Below are positions 1 through 7,283 of a DNA stretch of 12,810 bases, piece by piece. The translations under genes were made by a program, and so were the position numbers. The notes beneath the pieces were generated by a model. It made no database searches. It worked only from the letters and a program-made list of their open reading frames with translations, and was not told the origin of the DNA. Positions within the stretch are counted from its first letter, which is position 1. The number at the start of each line of letters is the position of its first letter. The stretch is from Acidimicrobiia bacterium. Its GTDB lineage: Bacteria > Actinomycetota > Acidimicrobiia > Spongiisociales > UBA5794. The stretch covers positions 1 to 12,810 of the forward strand of contig JACDBE010000015.1 in the NCBI GenBank assembly GCA_013695075.1, written 5' to 3'.

Positions 1-1
1 C

Positions 2-829
2 CACCTGTTGGCGGTGGGTCTGGGTATGCCGCACCAAGAGATGGCGGCCGTCTTCCGCCGGTGGAACCACGGGGTGCTCGACTCTTATCTCATCGAGATC
101 ACCGCCGACATCCTCGGCGTCGCCGACGATGGTCCCCGGGTAGAGCAGATCCTCGACGCCGCCGGCCAGAAGGGCACCGGCAAATGGACGGTGATCTCCT
201 CGATGGAGCTGGGCGCCGCCACCCCGCTGGTGGCGGAGGCGGTGTACGCCAGGGTGATATCGGCTTTTCCCGAGCAGCGGGCGGCCGCCGCCGAGGTGCT
301 CACCGGGCCGCCGGCGGCTATCGCCGACGGCGAGGGCTTCGTGGCGGCGGTACACGACGCCCTGTATGCCTCCAAGATCGTCAGCTACGCCCAGGGGTTC
401 GCCCTCATCTCCGCCGCCGCCGCCGAGTACGGGTGGGACCTCGACCTGGGGCGCATCGCCCGGTTGTGGCGCAGCGGCTGCATCATCCGGGCTCGCTTCC
501 TCGACGACATCGCCGCCGCCTTCGAGCGCCAGCCCGGGCTGCCCAGCCTGCTGGTCGATGGGTTCTTCGCCGACGCCCTCGCCTCCAGCCAACAGGGGTG
601 GCGCCGGGTGGTGTCGGCAGCGGCGACCGCCGGTCTTCCCGTCCCCGCCTACGCCTCGGCGCTCTCCTTCTTCGATGCCTACCGCAGCCGCCGCCTCCCC
701 GCCAACCTCATCCAGGCGCAGCGGGACTACTTCGGCGCCCACACCTACGAGCGGGTGGACCACCCGCGGGGACGTTTCTTCCACACCCGGTGGAGCGACG
801 AAGACGCCGCCGAGACCCCGGTGGACTGA
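2..829 (+). CDS. gnd: 6-phosphogluconate dehydrogenase, C-terminal part (5' end outside the window)
   Basis: Oxidative decarboxylation of 6-phosphogluconate to ribulose 5-phosphate in the cytosolic pentose phosphate pathway. The frame is already open at base 2 (His-Leu-Leu-Ala...), so the N-terminal NADP-binding Rossmann domain lies off the left edge. The visible 275 residues are the all-helical C-terminal domain. Recognisable family blocks are WNHGVLDSYLIEITADIL near the start, the substrate-site GQKGTGKWT motif (about residues 55-63 of the visible part), and the C-terminal ANLIQAQRDYFGAHTYER block, whose Arg and His contact the phosphate of the substrate in known structures. The Gln-rich C-terminal block points to the long (about 470-residue) dimeric type. 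It ends with TGA at 827-829 and converges on the secreted-protein gene. It is not part of the inositol operon. The family assignment is certain; cofactor preference cannot be judged from this half. Confidence 0.95.
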   Translation, partial: HLLAVGLGMPHQEMAAVFRRWNHGVLDSYLIEITADILGVADDGPRVEQILDAAGQKGTGKWTVISSMELGAATPLVAEAVYARVISAFPEQRAAAAEVLTGPPAAIADGEGFVAAVHDALYASKIVSYAQGFALISAAAAEYGWDLDLGRIARLWRSGCIIRARFLDDIAAAFERQPGLPSLLVDGFFADALASSQQGWRRVVSAAATAGLPVPAYASALSFFDAYRSRRLPANLIQAQRDYFGAHTYERVDHPRGRFFHTRWSDEDAAETPVD

Positions 830-879
830 AGCCCGCCGGTCCACCCGAGGCGGGAGGGGCGCATGAACTCCGTCAGTCA

Positions 880-909
880 CTCCCCTCCCCGCAGGAGCGG
901 GGAGGGGAG
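880..909. repeat. Perfect GC-rich hairpin between convergent genes, possible terminator
   Basis: A perfect 13-bp inverted repeat, CTCCCCTCCCCGC (880-892) and GCGGGGAGGGGAG (897-909), with a 4-base AGGA loop. It lies in the 107-bp gap between the converging stops of gnd and the secreted-protein gene, where a bidirectional transcription stop would be expected. Neither side has a T-run, so it is not a classical intrinsic terminator. Its core (CCCCT.CCCGCAG..GAGC.GGGAGGGG) closely resembles the hairpin at 2857-2883 on the other side of the secreted-protein gene, so it may belong to a dispersed repeat family rather than being specific to this site. Confidence 0.6.
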
Positions 910-936
910 GACAATCGGGCCGGGCTTTCCGATGGG

Positions 937-2694
937 TCAGCAGCCGGGCAGCTGGAACGAGGCGATCCTCGTCTGCCAGCCATTCCCGTTGGGTGCGGCC
1001 AACTGGCCCTCCAGGGTGTAGTACTCGTTGACGTACCAGAAGGTGCAGTCGTCGACCGGATCGACGTTCATCGAGGTGTAGTCACCCCACCGTGAGTTGA
1101 AGGTGGTCTGCACCCCGGTACCGTCGATGACGGTCCCCTCGCCCTGCGTCATCTGACCCAGCGGGTCGGTGGCCAGGCGCCCGGTGTAACGGATGCCGGG
1201 GAACACGTCGGTGCCGTTCACCACGCTGTAGCCCAGCGCCATGTTGCCGAACTTGTCCATGGCGATCGAGCCCATCCAGCGGTGCACCCCGTCACCGGGG
1301 GCATAGGTGCCTAGCTGGTACACCGAGTAGGCCCCGTCGTTGCGGCGAATCTCGTACCACCGCGTCCCGGCGATCGGCCCTGGGGTCTGCACCGACTGGT
1401 TGGTGACCAGAGCCTCGTGGGTCCCGAAGTTCCGGTAGGCGAGCCGCCAGATGGGGCGCTGCCGGTACGACAGGATGTCGAGGTACTGGCCCGGGTCGGT
1501 GATCCCCGGTTGCTCCAGGCAGTCGCGGCTGGCGGGGCCGCACGGGTAGATCGAATCGAACCGGCGCACCCGCAGCTGGGCGGCGAAGTCGAGACTGGCC
1601 GTCGGGGCTGCGCCCCACGTCACCGACAGGTCCCAGATGTTGAGGGCGTCGATAGTCGCTCCGTACGCGGCACCGTTGTCCTGGGTGCCGACGATGGGTA
1701 TCGCCGACCCGGCATCCGGCAGTGTGCTGCCGTCGATGTCGGCCGGCAGCAACCCGTCGCCGATCAGGTTGAGGGGCACCACATCGGAGTCCAGGAAGAA
1801 CTGGATGGCCGTTGCCGGGGCACCGACCAGCATCGCCTCCTTGTCCAGGGCGTACACCGAGATGCCATACCCATCGACGGTTCCGAAGTCCCGGGTGGTG
1901 AGGGTGTAGGTATCGGTCCACACCCCGTACTTGGGGTAGTCGGGGAAGTAATACCCGCCGTCGGGATCGGGCTGAGTAATGAAGGCGTACCGGTAGTACT
2001 GCCCGGTGGGGTCACCGGTCTTGGAGATGGCGACGCAGTTGTAGAACGGGGAGACGCCGTCGAAGCCCCGGGTGGTGAACTGGGTGAGGATCCAACGATC
2101 CGCCAGCTGGTCGTAGAGGACGATGGGGTCGCCGGAGAGGTCCCGGCAGTCCGGAACGGGGAACTTGGTCCACAGCCGGCCGATCGGCGCCGGACCCAAC
2201 AGGACGTTGCCCGTCTTGTCGTACACGGCGAAGCTGAGGTTCACCATCTCCACGTAGTGGTTGGGGCCGACGTCGCCCACCGGGTCGGGTGGGTTGACCA
2301 TGACCCCGAACAGGGCGGCGTTGTCAAAGTTGGAGATCCCCTCGAAGTTGACTATCGGTGACCCGATGGCTGCCGTTTCGGCGATGAGGGGGCTCACCGC
2401 CGCCGGCGCTTCGATGGCGCCGCTTACCGAGGTGACGTCGAGGTTCCCATCGACAGCCGCCCCCCGCGGATGCTGGCGGGACGCGACCTGCAATGGCGCA
2501 GTGTCCGCCACCAGCGACCGCAGCGGCGCCGATGTGTCGAACGCCACCGCCTCGATGTGCGTCGCCTCCGGTGTCTCCTGATCCTGGGCGGCCTGGGTCG
2601 TCACCGGAGCAACGAACACCAGCGCCACCGCCACGATGACGCCGCCAAGAAGGACCCTGGACCTCCGCCTCCGGTGAAACTCCGCTCCACGCAT
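937..2694 (-). CDS. Secreted protein of unknown function (possible beta-propeller-like)
   Basis: A 585-residue exported protein. I chose the ATG at 2694 because a strong Shine-Dalgarno (AGGGAGG, 2701-2707) lies 6 bases upstream, and because it gives a typical signal peptide: basic n-region RRRRSR (8-13), hydrophobic core 14-28 and a likely cleavage after TTQA (about residue 35). An in-frame upstream start at 2730 is less likely. The mature part has no catalytic motif I recognise. It is rich in aromatic, Gly and Asp residues in short beta-strand-like segments, for example GDPIVLYDQLADRWILTQF (188-206) and RWGDYTSMNVDPVDDCTFWY (535-554). I believe blocks of this kind recur in large secreted proteins of soil actinobacteria and other phyla; that is memory, not a search. 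Six cysteines (183, 220, 385, 392, 550, 585) could form three disulfides outside the cell. No LPxTG or C-terminal membrane anchor is seen, and the chain ends in Cys. The gene stands alone between two related hairpin repeats. Confidence 0.85.
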   Translation of the reverse strand: MRGAEFHRRRRSRVLLGGVIVAVALVFVAPVTTQAAQDQETPEATHIEAVAFDTSAPLRSLVADTAPLQVASRQHPRGAAVDGNLDVTSVSGAIEAPAAVSPLIAETAAIGSPIVNFEGISNFDNAALFGVMVNPPDPVGDVGPNHYVEMVNLSFAVYDKTGNVLLGPAPIGRLWTKFPVPDCRDLSGDPIVLYDQLADRWILTQFTTRGFDGVSPFYNCVAISKTGDPTGQYYRYAFITQPDPDGGYYFPDYPKYGVWTDTYTLTTRDFGTVDGYGISVYALDKEAMLVGAPATAIQFFLDSDVVPLNLIGDGLLPADIDGSTLPDAGSAIPIVGTQDNGAAYGATIDALNIWDLSVTWGAAPTASLDFAAQLRVRRFDSIYPCGPASRDCLEQPGITDPGQYLDILSYRQRPIWRLAYRNFGTHEALVTNQSVQTPGPIAGTRWYEIRRNDGAYSVYQLGTYAPGDGVHRWMGSIAMDKFGNMALGYSVVNGTDVFPGIRYTGRLATDPLGQMTQGEGTVIDGTGVQTTFNSRWGDYTSMNVDPVDDCTFWYVNEYYTLEGQLAAPNGNGWQTRIASFQLPGC

Positions 2695-2700
2695 GATGGC

Positions 2701-2709
2701 CCTCCCTTC
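2701..2709 (-). promoter_or_regulatory. Ribosome binding site that fixes the secreted-protein start
   Basis: On the - strand this reads GAAGGGAGG, followed by a 6-base spacer and the ATG at 2694-2692. It supports the shorter start and therefore the clean signal peptide. The longer frame beginning at 2730 has no comparable site. Confidence 0.7.
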
Positions 2710-2748
2710 GAGGATGCCGCGAGTCTGCAACTGCTGAACCGTACTCCT

Positions 2749-2762
2749 CGCGCCGCGGCGCG
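2749..2762. repeat. 14-bp perfect GC palindrome upstream of the secreted-protein gene
   Basis: CGCGCCGCGGCGCG is a perfect palindrome lying 55-68 bp upstream of the chosen start of the secreted-protein gene, next to the composite repeat. It could be a regulator site in that gene's promoter, but in DNA this GC-rich such a palindrome can arise by chance. No convincing -35/-10 pair is seen around it. Confidence 0.3.
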
Positions 2763-2780
2763 TGTCGAGCAGAGCGATCA

Positions 2781-2887
2781 GTTTCCCTCTCTTGGGCGGG
2801 GAGGGATCGGGAACGCGCCCGACGCCGGCGGCCCCTCTCCGGCTGCTCCGCAGCCACCCCTACCCGCAGAGAGCAGGGAGGGGAAAC
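2781..2887. repeat. Composite palindromic intergenic element (REP/MITE-like)
   Basis: About 107 bp bounded by a perfect 7-bp terminal inverted repeat, GTTTCCC (2781-2787) and GGGAAAC (2881-2887). Inside are three hairpins: 2784-2806 (8-bp stem with one G-U pair), 2841-2855 (GGCTGC, loop TCC, GCAGCC), and 2857-2883 (CCCCT/AGGGG, CCC/GGG and GC/GC stems with two single-A bulges around an AGAGA loop). The last resembles the perfect hairpin at 880-909. No transposase frame is present, so it would be a non-autonomous or REP-type repeat. Its right end coincides with the loss of ACT-domain homology in the adjacent small frame, which suggests insertion or recombination at that point. Calling it mobile is an inference; the palindromes themselves are plain in the sequence. 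Confidence 0.55.
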
Positions 2888-3033
2888 AACCGGGCTGGTG
2901 CCGACGCCACCCGGCCCTCGGTCCTCATGAAAACGCAGCCGGCGGACAGCTCCACTCCGGCGGCGACGATCGCTTCGGTGATGTCGGCCACTAGGCCGGT
3001 GGTCACGTCGAACAGGATGGTGAGGTCACGCAT
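2860..3033 (-). pseudogene. Truncated ACT-domain protein fragment
   Basis: A 57-codon frame from ATG (3033-3031) to TAG (2862-2860), starting 37 bp beyond the iolB stop on the same strand. The first 43 residues read like the N-terminus of small amino-acid-binding ACT-domain proteins: MRDLTILFDVTTGLVADITE, then a second helix and strand (AIVAAGVELSAGCVF) and a short EGRVA. This fits the beta-alpha-beta start MRDLT..(F)D..PG.LAD..EALG.AGV...GG..F known from that family. Members normally run 120-140 residues. Here the chain leaves the family pattern around residues 44-48 and then reads through the end of the palindromic element (LFPLPALCG), which supplies the stop codon. No clear Shine-Dalgarno precedes the ATG. 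I read it as a decayed gene that may once have been the last member of the iol transcript. A functional short peptide is possible but unlikely. Confidence 0.5.
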
Positions 3034-3070
3034 CTACGGTTCGTTCTGTGGTCGGGTGTGTCTGGATGGG

Positions 3071-3919
3071 TCATGAGGATCCGGTCATGGGGATTCGGGG
3101 GTCCGGAGTCTGGTCCCGCCAGGTATCCATGACCCAGCGGTGATCGGGGTCGAAGCTGATCGACCAGCGTCTCTCCGGCCCGGCCATCACGTTGAGGTAG
3201 TACAGGTCGTAGCCGGGAGCGGCGACGCACGGGCCGTGGTATCCGTATGGCACCAGGTAGACGTCGCCATCGGCGACGGTCACCGTCTCGTCCACGGTGC
3301 CGTCGGCGGTGTAGGTGCGGTGCAGCCCGAGGCCGCGGTTGCCGGCGACCCGGAAGTAGTAGATCTCCTCGAGCGGTGACTCATCGGCGGTGGCTTCGTC
3401 GTGCTTGTGGGGCGGGTACGACGACCAGTTGCCCGCCGGGGTCAGCACCTCGACCACGATGAGTCGCTGCGGCCCGGCCACTTCGGCGGGGAGCAGCGCG
3501 TTGACCTGGCGGGTGGCCTGCCCGGCACCGCGCACCTCGATGGGGATGTCGGCCGCCGGGCGGTGGATGACATCGCCCGGGGCGTCGGCGACGGCGGTGG
3601 CGATGGCGAACTCGCCCCCGGTTGCGGTCTCCAGGGCGCAGCGAGTTCCCGCCGGCAGGTACACCACATCGGCGACGGCGGCGAACACCGAGGCCCGCCC
3701 GGCCAGCTCGAAGCGGCCTGCGCCGGCGACGGCGATCGTGCACCGACCGGACAGCGGGACCACCGCCGCCTCGGTGCCCGCCAGGTCGATGGCGGTGGTG
3801 GAGCCGGCAGCGGCGGCCACCACCCGCAGCCCGCAGTACTCCCAGCCGGCGGCGGTGGGATCGAGCGCCACCGGTCCGCATTCGCCGGGCAACGTGCCGG
3901 CCGGTCGCAACCAGCTCAT
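3071..3919 (-). CDS. iolB: 5-deoxy-glucuronate isomerase
   Basis: Converts 5-deoxy-D-glucuronate to 2-deoxy-5-keto-D-gluconate, the substrate of IolC, in the cytosol. The 282 residues match the usual IolB length (about 270-300) and form a double cupin. The second cupin carries the family signature: GNWSSYPPHKHD (163-174), which supplies His171 and His173, LEEIYYF (183-189) with the metal-binding glutamate, and YGYHGP (225-230) with the last histidine, followed by PGYDLYYLNVMAGP (235-248) and DPDHRW. All expected metal ligands are present. The ATG (3919-3917) overlaps the TGA of the upstream aldolase-like gene in an ATGA arrangement, so the two are translationally coupled. It is the last intact gene of the - strand iol run; a truncated ACT fragment and a palindromic repeat follow. 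Confidence 0.96.
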   Translation of the reverse strand: MSWLRPAGTLPGECGPVALDPTAAGWEYCGLRVVAAAAGSTTAIDLAGTEAAVVPLSGRCTIAVAGAGRFELAGRASVFAAVADVVYLPAGTRCALETATGGEFAIATAVADAPGDVIHRPAADIPIEVRGAGQATRQVNALLPAEVAGPQRLIVVEVLTPAGNWSSYPPHKHDEATADESPLEEIYYFRVAGNRGLGLHRTYTADGTVDETVTVADGDVYLVPYGYHGPCVAAPGYDLYYLNVMAGPERRWSISFDPDHRWVMDTWRDQTPDPRIPMTGSS

Positions 3920-4809
3920 GAGCCGTGCACGATGTCGACGGCGGCGTCCACCCAGCCCTCCACGTCACCGTCGGCAGGAAACAGCAGGCTGCGCCCGGCC
4001 ACCAGCCCCCGCACTTGGGGGAAGGTCATCGCCCGCCGCCACGAGGCGATCAGCGCTTCCGATTCTACCCCGGGATCGCCGCCGAGCAGCAGCACCGGCA
4101 GGGTGGTGGCGTCCAGCATCCGCCCCGGGTCGGCGGGTGCCGGCAACTTGAGCCAGGTGTACGCCGAGGTGGCGCCCAGCGCCGAGGCCACCGCCACCGC
4201 CGTCACCAGCCCATCCATTTCGGTGGTGACGCGGAGCCGTCCCCGCTCGTCGCGGGCGGCCGGTAGCGGCTCCACCACGGCGATGAGGCGCCGGCCGGCC
4301 AGGTCGGTGACGGCGGCGGCGCAGGCAGCGATGGTGTCGATGGTGCCCGGGTCGGTGGGGTCGATGCGGAGCAGCATCTTGCCGCCGTCGAACCCGAGCC
4401 GGTCGATGGTGGCGGCGTCATGGCCGGTGAACCGGTCGTCGAGCTCCCACACCGAACCGGTGAGACCGCCCCGGTTCATCGAGCCGAAGACCACCATGGA
4501 GTCCAGCTCCCCCAGCAGCAGCAGGTCCTCGAGGATGTCGGGGGAGGCCAGCACCCCGTCGACGCCGGGACGGCGCAGCGCCCGCACCGTGTGGGTGAGC
4601 AGCCGGCGCCGATCGGCCATCGCCCACGGGTCGTCGCCCACTGCGAAGATGGCCCGGGCCGGATGATCAACGGCGATGATCACCAGCCGCCGGTCGCCGA
4701 TTATGAGCGGCCGGCGCAGCCGGCGGGCGGCCCGGTCGGCGACCGCTTCGGGGGTCTCGGCGCGTTCCCGGAGCAGCTCGAAGTAGGCGGCGTCGTCCAC
4801 AATGGTCAC
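3916..4809 (-). CDS. Cgl0159-family (beta/alpha)8 protein, candidate DKGP aldolase
   Basis: A 297-residue TIM-barrel protein resembling the Cgl0159 family, which sits in actinobacterial inositol clusters and belongs to the DeoC/LacD/class I aldolase superfamily. Visible blocks are LVIIAVDHPARAIFAVG (42-58, strand 1), VDGVLAS (83-89), GGKMLLRID (142-150), LIAVVEPLP (175-183), SAYTWLKLP (215-223), VLLLGGDPG (239-247) and VRGLVAGRSLLFP (266-278). The last resembles the phosphate-binding GRxxxF end of class I aldolases, and Lys221 in TWLKLP (or Lys144) is a candidate Schiff-base lysine. The window has no IolJ-type aldolase, so this protein is the best candidate for splitting 2-deoxy-5-keto-gluconate 6-phosphate into DHAP and malonate semialdehyde; that is inference from context. 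The start is GTG (4809-4807), with AGGGA about 8 bases upstream; a second GTG lies three codons on. It overlaps iolB by 4 bp. A + strand gene starts only 2 bp away on the other side. Confidence 0.85.
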   Translation of the reverse strand: MTIVDDAAYFELLRERAETPEAVADRAARRLRRPLIIGDRRLVIIAVDHPARAIFAVGDDPWAMADRRRLLTHTVRALRRPGVDGVLASPDILEDLLLLGELDSMVVFGSMNRGGLTGSVWELDDRFTGHDAATIDRLGFDGGKMLLRIDPTDPGTIDTIAACAAAVTDLAGRRLIAVVEPLPAARDERGRLRVTTEMDGLVTAVAVASALGATSAYTWLKLPAPADPGRMLDATTLPVLLLGGDPGVESEALIASWRRAMTFPQVRGLVAGRSLLFPADGDVEGWVDAAVDIVHGS

Positions 4810-4811
4810 CG

Positions 4812-5360
4812 ATGCGTTCCCTGGCGATGCTGGTGGTGGCGATGGTCGGCTGCGGTGGTGCCGGTTCGGTGGTGATCGACCCGGCGATGCCCGATGACGT
4901 CGAGGTCCTCGCCACGGCGGTGGTGGCCTCGGTGCGTGAGGCGCTGCCCGCCCGCACCGGCTGCCTGGAGGGGCTGCGGGTGGAGAGCGCCCCCGACCTC
5001 GCCGACAGGGCCCGCTACCTCCCCGCAGACACCACCGTGGTGCTGCGGGTGCCGGCCACCGCCCCCAGGCTCACCGCCTCCCTGGTGCACGAGGTAGGTC
5101 ACCATCTCGACGCCGCCTGCGCCGACGACGCCCTGCGCCACGCCTTTGCCGCCGCCCAGGGACTCGACCCTGAGGCAGATTGGGATGGCACCGCCGGGTC
5201 GGGGGACGAGCCTCGGGAGCTGTTTGCCGCCGCCGTGGTCCAGGTGGTCACCGGCGAGGCCGACCTGCCCCGCCACGGCGGGGTCACCGCCCCCGCCATG
5301 GATGTCGTTGCCCGCTGGGGCCGCGGAGAGGATCCGGGGCACGGGTCAACCGCGCCCTGA
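4812..5360 (+). CDS. Small predicted lipoprotein with HExxH zinc-metalloprotease motif
   Basis: 182 residues. The start MRSLAMLVVAMVGCGG looks like a short lipoprotein signal with a lipobox-like MVGC (Cys14), so the protein would be membrane-anchored outside the cytoplasm. Near the middle is LVHEVGHHLD (91-100), a classic HExxH zinc site (His93, Glu94, His97). A downstream DEPRELFAAAVVQV helix (132-145) offers Glu133 or Glu136 as the third ligand, the gluzincin-like layout seen in small extracytoplasmic metallopeptidases. Cys51 and Cys103 could pair. The substrate is unknown and I do not recognise a named family. The opposite-strand frames here are low-complexity shadows, so I trust this one. 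There is no Shine-Dalgarno before the ATG, so translation may be leaderless, or the promoter may lie inside the aldolase-like gene. It sits inside the - strand iol run: 2 bp from the aldolase-like start and overlapping the iolC end by 15 bp. Confidence 0.72.
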   Translation: MRSLAMLVVAMVGCGGAGSVVIDPAMPDDVEVLATAVVASVREALPARTGCLEGLRVESAPDLADRARYLPADTTVVLRVPATAPRLTASLVHEVGHHLDAACADDALRHAFAAAQGLDPEADWDGTAGSGDEPRELFAAAVVQVVTGEADLPRHGGVTAPAMDVVARWGRGEDPGHGSTAP

Positions 5361-6296
5361 GCCCATCAGCGACCGCACCGTGGCCTCGTCGGGCATGGCG
5401 TCGGCGCAGGCCAGCTGCCCGGCCACGTACGCCCCGGCGGCGTTGGCGAAGGCGATGGTGTCGGGCCAATCCCAGCCGGAGAGCAGCCCGTGGCACACGG
5501 CGCCGCCGAAGGCGTCGCCGGCGCCCAACCCGTTCACCACCTCCACGCTCACCGGTGCCGCTGCAAAGGTGGCGGCGGCGGTGTGGGCGGACACCCCTTT
5601 CGGGCCCTGCTTGACGATGGCCACCTCCACCCCCAGGTCGAGGATACGGGCCGCCATGGTCTCCGGTGACCCCTCACCGACGGCGACGGCGCACTCCTCC
5701 AGGTTGCCAACGGTGATGGTGGCCCGAGCCAGCGCCTCCCGCTGCCAGCGCCCCGCTTCCTCTGTCGTATCCCAGAACACCGCCCGGTAGTCCAGGTCGT
5801 GGATGGTGGCCAGACCTTCGCCACCTACCCGGGCGTCGAGGGCGCCCAGGGTGGCGGTGCGCGACGGCTCGGCGCACAGCCCGGTCCCGGTGGTCCACAG
5901 GATCCGGGCGGCGGTGATGGCATCGAGATCGAGCTCATCGTGGCGCAGGTTGAGGTCGGGCGCCTTGGGTTGGCGGTAGAACAGGATGGGGAAGTGGTCC
6001 GGGGGGTGGATCTCGCAGAACACCACCGGGGTCCGCAGCTCGGGATCGGTGCCCACGAACCGGGTGTCGACGCCGAAGCGGATCAGCGCCTTGCGGACGA
6101 ACGGCCCGAACCCGTCGTCTCCTACCTTGGTGATGACGGCGGCGTTGTGCCCGTACCGGGCGCAGGCAACGGCAACGTTGGTCGCCGTCCCCCCGAGGAA
6201 CTTGGAGAACGTCTCCACGTCGGCCAACGGCACCCCCAGCTGGTTTGGATACAGGTCGACTCCCACCCGACCCATCGTCACCACGTCGTAGCTCAT
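5346..6296 (-). CDS. iolC: 5-dehydro-2-deoxygluconokinase
   Basis: Phosphorylates 2-deoxy-5-keto-D-gluconate to its 6-phosphate using ATP. This is a PfkB/ribokinase-family protein of 316 residues, close to family length. The N-terminal block GRVGVDLYPNQLGVPL followed by ETFSKFLGGTATNVAVA (9-44) is diagnostic of IolC, with the GG and N of PfkB signature 1. PfkB signature 2 is VNGLGAGDAFGGA (254-266), with Asp261 as the catalytic base and GAG forming the anion hole. I chose the ATG at 6296, which has GGTGGGG just upstream; a GTG at 6305 three codons earlier is possible. It is separated from the ATPase gene by a strong hairpin (6313-6363), so its transcript level may differ from the transporter's. 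Its 3' end overlaps the convergent metalloprotease gene by 15 bp, and about 535 bp separate its stop from the next iol gene. Confidence 0.95.
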   Translation of the reverse strand: MSYDVVTMGRVGVDLYPNQLGVPLADVETFSKFLGGTATNVAVACARYGHNAAVITKVGDDGFGPFVRKALIRFGVDTRFVGTDPELRTPVVFCEIHPPDHFPILFYRQPKAPDLNLRHDELDLDAITAARILWTTGTGLCAEPSRTATLGALDARVGGEGLATIHDLDYRAVFWDTTEEAGRWQREALARATITVGNLEECAVAVGEGSPETMAARILDLGVEVAIVKQGPKGVSAHTAAATFAAAPVSVEVVNGLGAGDAFGGAVCHGLLSGWDWPDTIAFANAAGAYVAGQLACADAMPDEATVRSLMGSGRG

Positions 6297-6312
6297 CGGC
6301 CCCACCGGCCTA

Positions 6313-6363
6313 CAAACTTTGAGCGACTCACCCTGCGAGGCGGGGTAAGACGCTCAAAGTTTG
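6313..6363. repeat. Strong intercistronic hairpin between the ATPase gene and iolC
   Basis: A perfect 13-bp inverted repeat, CAAACTTTGAGCG (6313-6325) and CGCTCAAAGTTTG (6351-6363). Inside it, after a symmetric 4x4 internal loop, is a second 4-bp stem ACCC/GGGT (6330-6333, 6343-6346). The arms are markedly more AT-rich than the surroundings. It lies 16 bp upstream of the iolC ATG and 15 bp past the ATPase stop. In the - strand transcript there is no U-run after it, so it is more likely a processing or stability element, a factor-dependent terminator or attenuator, or a copy of a dispersed palindromic repeat than a plain intrinsic terminator. Confidence 0.6.
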
Positions 6364-6367
6364 GACC

Positions 6368-6378
6368 CGAATGATGAC

Positions 6379-6385
<7 letters not shown>
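6368..6385. repeat. Small hairpin spanning the ATPase stop codon
   Basis: CGAATGA (6368-6374) and TCATTCG (6379-6385) form a 7-bp stem with a 4-base loop. It covers the TGA of the ATPase gene (6381-6379) and lies 4 bp before the larger hairpin at 6313-6363. The core ATGACTCAT is itself palindromic. The two together make a tandem stem-loop region at this gene junction. Confidence 0.4.
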
Positions 6386-7278
<893 letters not shown>

Positions 7279-7283
7279 CACGC

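Noticed and set aside
880..909. Classical intrinsic terminator at the gnd end
   Set aside because: The stem is excellent, but there is no T-run on either strand, so I list it as a hairpin repeat with only possible terminator function.
61..1095. A 344-codon + strand frame overlapping gnd and the secreted-protein gene
   Set aside because: Arg/Gly/Pro-rich composition with no domain; gnd in the neighbouring frame is clearly the coding one.
2261..2581. Open frames on the + strand opposite the secreted-protein gene, including 1417-2361
   Set aside because: No domains, no ribosome sites, and composition expected for antisense of a GC-rich gene.
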